From the NCBI GenBank assembly GCA_003457065.1, contig DMJQ01000106.1:7745-20986 (forward strand): a stretch of 13,242 nt of DNA. The letters run 5' to 3'. The notes below the pieces were generated by a model. That model did not search any database, was not told the DNA's origin, and worked only from the letters and a program-made list of their open reading frames with translations. Positions 8,145 through 13,242 of this stretch are shown piece by piece (positions within the stretch are counted from its first letter, which is position 1; the number at the start of each line of letters is the position of its first letter). This stretch comes from Clostridiales bacterium (GTDB lineage Bacteria > Bacillota > Clostridia > Tissierellales > Sedimentibacteraceae). Both the position numbers and the translations under genes were made by a program.

Positions 8145-8369
8145 ATGACTACGGCAGAAATGATTAAAGAACTGTGTGAACAAATGAATATAAGCGTTTC
8201 TGAACTTGCTAGACGGATTGGTCAGACTCCACAGAATTTCAACAAGAAATTAAAACGGGAGACAGTATCCTTGGATGAATTGAAGGCGGTTGCCGATGTG
8301 CTTGGTGTCAAATTTGAGCAGGCATTTATTTTACCAGATGGAGATGAAATAAAAATATCTAACGAATAA
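8145..8369 (+). CDS. XRE-family helix-turn-helix regulator
   Basis: A 74-residue protein starting at ATG 8145, with GGAGGTG (8134-8140) just upstream. Nearly the whole chain is a Cro/C1-type helix-turn-helix: MIKELCEQMNISVSELARRIGQTPQNFNKKLKRETVSLDELKAVADVLG, with the recognition helix around QTPQNFNKKLK. There is no second domain for sensing or dimerisation apart from a short acidic tail. It has its own promoter and terminator-insulated start, separate from the recombinases. The likely role is local repression of its own promoter and perhaps of element genes. Similar small regulators are common in Firmicutes mobile elements and in chromosomal accessory loci. Confidence 0.88.
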   Translation: MTTAEMIKELCEQMNISVSELARRIGQTPQNFNKKLKRETVSLDELKAVADVLGVKFEQAFILPDGDEIKISNE

Positions 8370-8384
8370 AGGAGGCAGTCTAAT

Positions 8385-8630
8385 ATGATGATTAGTCCGG
8401 AAAGTCACTATGAAGAGTATCTCAAAGGAAAAACAAAAGAAGAAATAATGACCGCCATCCGAGGACTTAAGCAAGAAATAGGACATCTAAAAAGTACACT
8501 GGAAAATCCTGACTATGATGATAACGCAATTATTCATCCGGATAAGTTTACCTGCATTTACTGGACTCGTGGGTACTTGGAAAAAGCTAAAGAGACCTTA
8601 AGAGAGAATATGAAAGGGGCATTCATATGA
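8385..8630 (+). CDS. Small unknown protein in the XRE operon
   Basis: An 81-residue charged protein with a very good AAAGGAGG site (8368-8375), 9 bases before ATG 8385, which overlaps the stop of the XRE gene. It appears helical and may form a coiled coil (EEIMTAIRGLKQEIGHLKSTLEN and YLEKAKETLRENM). The middle contains a FTCIYWTRGYL patch. There is no signal peptide or membrane segment. I do not recognise a family. Its stop overlaps the ATG of the Crp/Fnr regulator (ATGA at 8627-8630), so the two may be co-translated. It may mark the edge of the mobile element, since base composition becomes more AT-rich just after it. Confidence 0.7.
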   Translation: MMISPESHYEEYLKGKTKEEIMTAIRGLKQEIGHLKSTLENPDYDDNAIIHPDKFTCIYWTRGYLEKAKETLRENMKGAFI

Positions 8631-9391
8631 AAAAAAAGGATTTGATGCATGAAATTAAAAATCAATATATAGAAAAACAAGGGTATCACAATGTTACTCA
8701 CACTCATCATCAAGGACATGAGTCAGCTTCACACGCTTCATGTATCACTGTAGTTCCGATCTTTAATCATTTAGAAGGAGAACAGATGGAGGAAATTATG
8801 AAAGTAACGAAATCGACCTCTTTTAAAAAGGGTGAAGTAATTTACCGAGAGGGAGATATATCCGACTTGTTATATATTGTAAGTAAAGGGAAAATTCGAA
8901 TTTACCGTTTGTCTGAATCAGGAAAAGAACAATTAGTGAGAATATTAAATCCAGGCGATTTCACTGGAGAGCTTGCCTTGTTTCGCGAATCAATTCAGGA
9001 AGCATATGCAGAAGCAATGAGTGATACCGATGTATGTATGATTAGTAGAAATGATTTGCAAGAATTTTTATTAAAGTACCCTACTATATCTTTGAAGATT
9101 TTATCGGAATTCTCTAACCGATTAGAAACATCAGAAAAACAAACAACTAGATTTGCCACAGAGAAGGTAGATACTAGATTAGCACTGTTTCTTGCAGAAT
9201 GCATGGAAAGCGGAGATGGTCCAATGGAAATTGAATTGCCAATGAGTAAAAAGGATTTAGCCTCTTATCTAGGAACTACTCCAGAAACTATTAGTAGAAA
9301 GTTAGCTGACCTTGAAAATGAAGGATATATAAAACAAAAATCAGGTAGAAAGATTGAGATTTTGGATTTAGATGGATTGTTGTTGGTATAG
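8627..9391 (+). CDS. Crp/Fnr family regulator, FLP-like, with histidine-rich N-terminus
   Basis: A 254-residue regulator. AAAGGGG (8613-8619) lies 7 bases before ATG 8627. A cyclic-nucleotide-type sensor domain spans about 45-155 (FKKGEVIYREGD, YIVSKGKIRIYR, LNPGDFTGELALF) and a Crp-type helix-turn-helix lies at about 165-245 (MSKKDLASYLGTTPETISRKLADLE). The recognition helix has E220, S223 and R224, the E-x-x-S-R pattern of FNR that reads TTGAT-N4-ATCAA. That is exactly the box found before the downstream Ric-like and HMA genes. No N-terminal four-cysteine FNR cluster is present; cysteines are only C39, C137 and C192. The extra N-terminus has six histidines between 21 and 36. The likely role is redox- or metal-responsive activation of the neighbouring genes; ligand and signal are unknown. 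No FNR box lies before its own gene. Confidence 0.9.
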   Translation: MKKKDLMHEIKNQYIEKQGYHNVTHTHHQGHESASHASCITVVPIFNHLEGEQMEEIMKVTKSTSFKKGEVIYREGDISDLLYIVSKGKIRIYRLSESGKEQLVRILNPGDFTGELALFRESIQEAYAEAMSDTDVCMISRNDLQEFLLKYPTISLKILSEFSNRLETSEKQTTRFATEKVDTRLALFLAECMESGDGPMEIELPMSKKDLASYLGTTPETISRKLADLENEGYIKQKSGRKIEILDLDGLLLV

Positions 9392-9451
9392 ATGTGATAA
9401 TATAAAGTAAAATAGTAGTAAAAATTATTAAAACATTTAAAAAAGACTAAA

Positions 9452-9459
9452 CTTGATTT
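9452..9459. repeat. Left target-site duplication of the IS
   Basis: CTTGATTT directly precedes the IS left end and recurs exactly at 10791-10798 after the right end. Eight bases is the usual IS256-family duplication length. This copy keeps only the left half (TTGAT) of the FNR box. Confidence 0.9.
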
Positions 9460-9486
9460 GGGTGTGTCAAGAAGTTTGTGTAAATT
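9460..9486 (+). repeat. Left terminal inverted repeat of the IS
   Basis: This is the 27-base left end. Its inner 14 bases AGTTTGTGTAAATT (9473-9486) are the exact reverse complement of 10764-10777. It also contains TGTCAA (9465-9470), which on the minus strand reads TTGACA, a consensus -35 hexamer pointing outward. Confidence 0.88.
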
Positions 9487-9517
9487 CATTTAAACCTTAT
9501 TCGCTTTGATTAATCAT

Positions 9518-10690
9518 TTAGAACATTGAATCCAACGTATCCTGGCATTGCTTAAATCCTTTATGAGCTCTACCAGATTTTTTATTATTATAGTTAATCA
9601 TTTGGGTCACTAGGAAGCGTTCTAGAGCATCTTCATTAGGAAATTGTTCTTTGACTTTGGTTTTTCTTTTCAGCTGTTTGTTGAAGGATTCAATAATATT
9701 AGTGGAGTAAATCGTGCCTCGAATCCTTTTAGGAAATTGCGTGAAGGTTAAGAGATTTTCAGTCTCTTGAAGGGTGCGAGTCATTCTCGAATAACGTTTC
9801 TCCCACTTTTCTATGAAGTTTTGGATTTTTTCTTCCCCTTCCTTAAAACTTATTGCGTGATGAATTTCTTTGAAATCGCAGGCTACCTCTTTACGATCAG
9901 AGACACGGACTTTCCCCATGATATTCCGATTAATATGAATCAGACAGCGTTGAAATTTTGCTTGAGGATAGTTTTTTTCACAAGCGTTTTGAATGGCGAT
10001 CATGCCATCAGCCACGATAAGTTGCACGCTAGTTAAGCCTATAGAAACTAAACTTCCTAATAAGTCTGACCAAGCAGCATCTGATTCTTGTGGAGCAATG
10101 AGATAATCTAAAATTTCTTTTTCTCCAGAAGAAGTAATGCCTAAAGCAATATGTACGGCTTCTTTTTGGACGGCGTCGCGTCTTAAGGGAATATAATTAG
10201 CATCTAGAAAAAGACACACATACTGAGAATGAAAAATAGGACGAGAATGAAAAGCAGTGACTTGTTCATCTACAACCTTCGTAATATTAGAAATAGTCGT
10301 TGGACTGTAATGCGAGCCATACATTTTTTCAATTAAATCAGCAATTTCTCTAGTGGTGATTCCTTTTTCATATAGTTGAATAATGGTTGTTTCCAAGCTA
10401 TCAATGCGATGGGTGTATGGAGGAATAAGAGATTGGTGGAACTGCCCGTTCCTATCTCTAGGAACCCGTACGTTAATTTGACCAAACTGGGTATCTAATC
10501 GCCTCGTATACTCTCCATTGCGATAATTTCCACTATTATTGAAGCGTACATAAGGATCATAGCCTAAAATAGCGGTTAATTCACTTTCTAAAAGAGTATT
10601 GATGGTTCGTTCAAGTTGGCCACGGAAAACTTCTGTTAAATTCGTATTTTCTAGTAGTGCTTCAGCAAGTTCTTTGTTAAACTGACTCAT
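9518..10690 (-). CDS. IS256-family transposase
   Basis: A 390-residue DDE transposase (mutator type), the usual length. The start ATG at 10690 has AGAGGT six bases upstream (10697-10702 on the plus strand). The N-terminal part contains the family hallmark GNYRNGEYTRR and VPRDRNGQF. Catalytic residues are D163 (FLDANYIPL), D228 (VADGM) and E334 (STNIIESFNKQLKRK). The conserved C249-x2-H252 (CLIH) lies between the second and third catalytic residues. No frameshift or stop interrupts it. It would move the element by a copy-out, circular-intermediate route, as known for IS256. I do not assign a specific IS name. Confidence 0.95.
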   Translation of the reverse strand: MSQFNKELAEALLENTNLTEVFRGQLERTINTLLESELTAILGYDPYVRFNNSGNYRNGEYTRRLDTQFGQINVRVPRDRNGQFHQSLIPPYTHRIDSLETTIIQLYEKGITTREIADLIEKMYGSHYSPTTISNITKVVDEQVTAFHSRPIFHSQYVCLFLDANYIPLRRDAVQKEAVHIALGITSSGEKEILDYLIAPQESDAAWSDLLGSLVSIGLTSVQLIVADGMIAIQNACEKNYPQAKFQRCLIHINRNIMGKVRVSDRKEVACDFKEIHHAISFKEGEEKIQNFIEKWEKRYSRMTRTLQETENLLTFTQFPKRIRGTIYSTNIIESFNKQLKRKTKVKEQFPNEDALERFLVTQMINYNNKKSGRAHKGFKQCQDTLDSMF

Positions 10691-10691
10691 G

Positions 10692-10749
10692 GGAAGACCT
10701 CTTTCGTTGATTTGGTTTCGTCGCTTTAATCATACGAATAAGGTCTTCC
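10692..10749 (-). promoter_or_regulatory. Inverted repeat hiding the transposase ribosome site
   Basis: GGAAGACCT (10692-10700) and AGGTCTTCC (10741-10749) are perfect 9-bp complements. The start-proximal arm covers most of the transposase Shine-Dalgarno site. The distal arm lies inside the -35/-10 spacer of the IS promoter, so only transcripts beginning outside the IS would contain both arms and fold. Confidence 0.6.
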
Positions 10750-10757
10750 TTTTTCAA
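10729..10757 (-). promoter_or_regulatory. Transposase promoter
   Basis: On the minus strand TTGAAA (10752-10757 on plus as TTTCAA) and TATGAT (10729-10734 as ATCATA) are separated by exactly 17 bases. The predicted start is near 10722, upstream of the transposase ribosome site. Confidence 0.68.
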
Positions 10758-10763
10758 TATCCT

Positions 10764-10790
10764 AATTTACACAAACTATTTTACGCTCTC
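10764..10790 (-). repeat. Right terminal inverted repeat of the IS
   Basis: This is the 27-base right end. AATTTACACAAACT (10764-10777) is the exact complement of the inner left repeat; the outer 13 bases match at 7 positions. It is followed at once by the target duplication. Confidence 0.88.
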
Positions 10791-10798
10791 CTTGATTT
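10791..10798. repeat. Right target-site duplication, part of the FNR box
   Basis: CTTGATTT repeats 9452-9459. Together with the following AGATCAA it forms the complete FNR box. Confidence 0.9.
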
Positions 10799-10833
10799 AG
10801 ATCAATTTAATTTCTTTCAATCTATAGTATTAT
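10792..10833 (+). promoter_or_regulatory. FNR box and class II promoter of the Ric-like gene
   Basis: TTGATTTAGATCAA (10792-10805) is a perfect TTGAT-N4-ATCAA box. A -10 element TATTAT (10828-10833) begins 22 bases later, placing the box centre near -41.5 relative to a start around 10840, the classic position for FNR-activated class II promoters. No separate good -35 is present, as expected if an activator replaces it. Confidence 0.85.
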
Positions 10834-10879
10834 ACAATCAAGATAAAGAAAAAATAAAACAAGAAAGAAGGAAAAAAAT

Positions 10880-11182
10880 ATGTCAAGACAATTAAATTTT
10901 AATCAAGTAAAGGAAACTCATTTAAAAACATTAGCACAATATGTTCCAGTTGTGGCAAAAGTTCATGGAGGAAATCATCCAGAATTCTACCAGGTTCGTA
11001 AAGTATATGATGAACTTGCAAAGAAAGCAAAAGATGCGGGAGTAGAAAAGCCGGACTTAAAAGAGGAGTTTGTAAAATTACGTGAAATCACAGATAATTA
11101 TACAGTTCCAGGTGATGTATGCGAAAGTTATGAAGCAGTATATAACATGTTAGCAGAATTAGATAAAGCATATGAAGCATAA
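10880..11182 (+). CDS. Ric-like small protein (partial ScdA/YtfE hemerythrin-type domain)
   Basis: A 100-residue protein from ATG 10880, with AGAAGG 8 bases upstream. The VAKVHGGNHPEFYQVRKVYDEL segment (H29, H33) matches the hemerythrin-like helix of ScdA/YtfE iron-sulfur cluster repair proteins (arrangement 'VHG..HPEL..L...Y.EL'). VPGDVCESYEAVYNMLAELDKAY (C81 onward) matches their 'P.dAC.tY..lY..L.eLe' stretch. The chain ends where full-length proteins continue into the last ligand helix (DLH..I..EN), and the N-terminal ScdA domain is absent, so most di-iron ligands are missing. Small proteins of this kind are labelled 'iron-sulfur cluster repair di-iron protein, ric' in Lactobacillales. The FNR box upstream fits a nitrosative, oxygen or iron-sulfur repair role, but activity is unproven. 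It is probably co-transcribed with the ATPase gene. Confidence 0.75.
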   Translation: MSRQLNFNQVKETHLKTLAQYVPVVAKVHGGNHPEFYQVRKVYDELAKKAKDAGVEKPDLKEEFVKLREITDNYTVPGDVCESYEAVYNMLAELDKAYEA

Positions 11183-11240
11183 AAGAAAATAAACAAAGCA
11201 ATGAAAAGATATAAATAATCTAATAGGGAGGAGTATGAAT

Positions 11241-13094
11241 ATGCAAAAATTTATATTAGGAAGAAAAAACCATATTACAATAGTAAGTGCAATTTTAATA
11301 ATAATTGCGTTTGTCAGTAAATTAGGCTTCGAAAACGAACAAATAGCCATATGGGCATTAGTAATTGCTTCAATTTTGGGAGTTTCACCTATTGCGATTC
11401 AAGCGTATCAAGCATTAAAAGTCAAAGTAGTTAGTATTGATGTTTTAGTTACCATTGCAGTTATCGGAGCCTTTATAGTTAGAAACTACGAAGAATCAGC
11501 AATTGTTACATTTTTATTTCTATTTGGAGCTTATCTAGAACAAAGGACACTTAATAAAACACGTTCTGCAATTAAAGAATTAACTCAAATGGCACCAGAA
11601 AGTGCCTTAAAACAAGTGGAAAATGGTGAGTTTGAAGAAGTAGAAATAGATGAAGTTGATGTAGGAGATATTTTGCTTGTTAAAACGGGTGCAAAAATCC
11701 CAGTTGACGGTACAGTGTTAACAGGAGAAGGGCATATTAATGAAGCAAGTATTACAGGAGAAGCGGTTCCTGTAAGTAAAAAGAAAGATTCGGGGGTATA
11801 TGCCGGAACAATTTTAGAAAATGGAACTATTCAAATCACTGCTGATCGTGTAGGTGAGGATACTACTTTTGGTAAAATCATTGAGTTGGTTGAAGAAGCA
11901 CAGGATTCAAAATCAGAAGCAGAACGTTTCATTGATAGATTTTCTAAATACTACACACCAGCTGTTTTAGTTCTCTCTTTTATTGTATGGATATTTTCAA
12001 GGGATATTGAACTTGCAATTACAATATTAGTTTTAGGATGTCCAGGAGCATTGGTAATCGGTGTACCGGTTTCAAACGTCGCGGGGATTGGCAATGGAGC
12101 ACGTCATGGAGTCCTTCTAAAAGGTAGCGAGGTTATTAGTGACTTTAGCAGACTAGATACCATGGTATTTGACAAAACAGGTACATTAACAATAGGAAAT
12201 CCCAAAGTAGCTGATAAAGAAATTTATGCAGATAATGTATATGAAGTATTAGGGTATCTAGCAAGTGTTGAAAAGGAATCAGATCATCCATTAGCAAAAG
12301 CAGTTGTAGAATATATTGGAGATATAAAATTATATACAATTGAAAAAACAGATGTTGTAAAAGGTGGAGGAATTGTAGCTCATGTAGAAGGTCATAAAGT
12401 TGCAGTCGGTAATGTGGCACTAATGGAGCAAGAAAATATTCTTTTAAGTGAAAAAGCTCGTGCAGATATTGCCAGATTTGAGAAAAATGGAAATTCACTT
12501 GTTTTAACATCAGTTGATGGTGAATTAAAAGCATTGATGGGTATTCGTGATCAAATTCGCCCGGGTGTAAAAGATGATCTTAAAAAGTTGAAAAAACTTG
12601 GTGTTAGAAATCTAGTAGTTCTTTCTGGTGATAACCAAGGAACAGTTGATTTAGTAGCACGTGAACTAGGACTTACAGAAGCTCATGGACATATGTTGCC
12701 AGAAGATAAAGCAACATATATTAAAGAGTTACAAGAAAAAGGTCAAATTGTGGCATTTGTTGGAGATGGAGTAAATGATAGTCCTTCACTAGCTCTAGCA
12801 CAAATTGGAATTGCTATGGGAAATGGAACAGATGTAGCAATCGAAACTTCAGATGTTGTTTTAATGAATTCAGATTTCAGCCGCTTGCCACATGCATTAG
12901 GTTTAACAAAAGCAACCGCTAATAACATGCTTCAAAATATTATTATTGCAGTAGGGGTTGTATTAGTCCTTCTTGCCAGCGTATTCTTTAGTGAATGGAT
13001 GAACATGTCAATCGGTATGTTAGTACATGAAGCAAGTATATTAGTAGTGATTTTAAATGGTATGAGACTTCTTCGCTATAAATTAAGAAAATAA
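11241..13094 (+). CDS. Heavy-metal P1B-type ATPase with CPG membrane motif
   Basis: A 617-residue metal-transporting ATPase. ATG 11241 is preferred because GGAGG (11227-11231) is 9 bases upstream; ATG 11235 in the same frame is only 3 bases away. There is no N-terminal metal-binding domain. Two helices (about 11-60) are followed by a second pair (about 64-104), the actuator loop with TGE at 172-174, a helix pair with the CPx-type motif C267-P268-G269, then DKTGT at 311-315, H349-P350 of the SDHP motif, GDGVND at 508-513 and a final helix pair ending in H596-E597-ASI. All cycle residues are intact, so it should be a working pump. The cargo is uncertain: CPG replaces CPC or SPC, and HEASI resembles the HEGGT/HEGxT motif of Zn/Co/Fe-type pumps. 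No promoter or terminator lies in the 58-base gap after the Ric-like gene, which suggests an operon under the FNR box. Confidence 0.93.
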   Translation: MQKFILGRKNHITIVSAILIIIAFVSKLGFENEQIAIWALVIASILGVSPIAIQAYQALKVKVVSIDVLVTIAVIGAFIVRNYEESAIVTFLFLFGAYLEQRTLNKTRSAIKELTQMAPESALKQVENGEFEEVEIDEVDVGDILLVKTGAKIPVDGTVLTGEGHINEASITGEAVPVSKKKDSGVYAGTILENGTIQITADRVGEDTTFGKIIELVEEAQDSKSEAERFIDRFSKYYTPAVLVLSFIVWIFSRDIELAITILVLGCPGALVIGVPVSNVAGIGNGARHGVLLKGSEVISDFSRLDTMVFDKTGTLTIGNPKVADKEIYADNVYEVLGYLASVEKESDHPLAKAVVEYIGDIKLYTIEKTDVVKGGGIVAHVEGHKVAVGNVALMEQENILLSEKARADIARFEKNGNSLVLTSVDGELKALMGIRDQIRPGVKDDLKKLKKLGVRNLVVLSGDNQGTVDLVARELGLTEAHGHMLPEDKATYIKELQEKGQIVAFVGDGVNDSPSLALAQIGIAMGNGTDVAIETSDVVLMNSDFSRLPHALGLTKATANNMLQNIIIAVGVVLVLLASVFFSEWMNMSIGMLVHEASILVVILNGMRLLRYKLRK

Positions 13095-13109
13095 AAATAA
13101 ATAAAATTC

Positions 13110-13151
13110 TTGATGTAAATCAATTTATTATAGATAATAATAGTATATAAT
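13110..13151 (+). promoter_or_regulatory. FNR box and class II promoter of the HMA gene
   Basis: TTGATGTAAATCAA (13110-13123) is a second perfect FNR box. TATAAT (13146-13151) begins 22 bases after it, the same spacing as at the Ric-like promoter, again putting the box centre near -41.5. The downstream gene can thus be activated separately from the ATPase transcript. Confidence 0.87.
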
Positions 13152-13183
13152 ACAATTAACATAAACTAAAGGAGAGATGAAGA

Positions 13184-13242
13184 ATGCAAAAAGCAACAAT
13201 TCAATTAGAAACATTAACATGTCCATCATGTATGCAAAAAAT
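13184..13242 (+). CDS. Heavy-metal-associated (HMA) domain protein, start only
   Basis: Only the first 19 full codons are in the window; the gene continues beyond the end. AAAGGAGAG (13168-13176) precedes ATG 13184. The sequence begins with a beta strand (KATIQLETL) and then TCPSCMQKI, the C-P-S-C metal-binding loop of HMA domains, which bind soft or transition metals in a beta-alpha-beta-beta-alpha-beta fold. The adjacent ATPase lacks its own HMA domain, so this may be a separate chaperone or regulatory metal-binding subunit for it. The full length, any fused domains and the metal are not visible. Confidence 0.82.
   Translation, partial: MQKATIQLETLTCPSCMQK

Larger units (their letters stand above)
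9460..10790 (-). mobile_element. Complete IS256-family insertion sequence, 1331 bp
   Basis: Both ends can be set exactly. Inverted repeats of 27 bases (9460-9486 and 10764-10790) match at 21 positions, including an uninterrupted inner AGTTTGTGTAAATT. The element is bounded by an 8-bp direct duplication CTTGATTT. It carries one transposase gene on the minus strand and is of normal length for the family. It interrupts the space between the Crp/Fnr regulator and the Ric-like gene, and the target site was an FNR box. Intact ends, duplication and transposase suggest a recent and potentially active insertion. Confidence 0.93.

Noticed and set aside
9465..9470. Outward-facing TTGACA in the left IS end as a hybrid promoter reading antisense to the regulator
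   Set aside because: The -35 hexamer is perfect, but 16-18 bases further out there is no reasonable -10, so no functional promoter can be claimed here.
9507..9517. TTGATTAATCA inside the IS as an FNR box
   Set aside because: Half-sites are separated by too few bases, and no promoter follows in either direction.
11183..11240. Separate promoter or FNR box for the ATPase gene
   Set aside because: The gap is AT-rich but has no TTGAT/ATCAA pair and no convincing -35/-10 set; co-transcription with the Ric-like gene is simpler.
12145..12534. Minus-strand leucine- and histidine-rich frame of 129 codons
   Set aside because: It is antisense to the conserved ATPase catalytic region, and its composition is a by-product of AT-rich sense codons.
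1..13242. CRISPR arrays, tRNA or rRNA genes, antibiotic-resistance or toxin-antitoxin genes
   Set aside because: No regularly spaced repeats, tRNA-like folds, rRNA sequence or recognisable resistance or toxin motifs were seen.

Overview
The window looks like low-GC Firmicutes DNA, probably from a lactic-acid-bacterium relative (Lactobacillales). Shine-Dalgarno sites are strong, start codons are ATG, GTG and TTG, and every protein family is typical of Firmicutes phages, integrative elements or Lactobacillales. Two kinds of DNA are joined. Positions 1 to about 8630 are a mobile-element segment of moderate GC. From about 8630 to the end the DNA is clearly more AT-rich. The species cannot be named from the sequence alone.

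Positions 1-4400 hold part of a phage or integrative-element replication module, all on the plus strand and tightly packed: a small rrp5-like protein, a DUF2800 Cas4-like nuclease, a DUF2815 probable ssDNA-binding protein, a phage-type family A DNA polymerase and a small SHOCT-like protein. The last two genes are each preceded by a hairpin that contains their own ribosome-binding site. The primase, helicase and structural genes usually found after such a module are absent; the DNA goes straight to the recombinases.

Positions 4459-8002 hold three consecutive large-serine-recombinase reading frames. The first has an in-frame TGA just before its catalytic serine. The second is a short protein without a catalytic domain. 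Only the third is complete. It ends at a strong terminator, followed by a good promoter driving a small XRE regulator and an 81-residue unknown protein. The stop codon of that unknown protein overlaps the start of the next gene.

Positions 8627-13242 hold an apparent FNR-type regulatory unit: a Crp/Fnr (FLP-like) regulator with a histidine-rich N-terminus, a small Ric-like protein (half of a ScdA/YtfE hemerythrin-like domain), a heavy-metal P1B-type ATPase with an unusual CPG membrane motif, and the start of a CPSC metal-binding (HMA) protein. Perfect FNR boxes (TTGAT-N4-ATCAA) precede the Ric-like gene and the HMA gene, both placed exactly 22 bases before a -10 element, which is class II activator geometry. 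The regulator carries the E-x-x-S-R recognition motif expected to read this box, so the likely logic is oxygen- or redox-responsive control of iron-sulfur/metal repair and metal transport.

A complete 1331-bp IS256-family insertion (9460-10790, transposase on the minus strand) separates the regulator from its probable targets. It landed inside the FNR box. Its 8-bp target duplication, CTTGATTT, lies in that box, so an intact box was rebuilt on the side facing the Ric-like gene.
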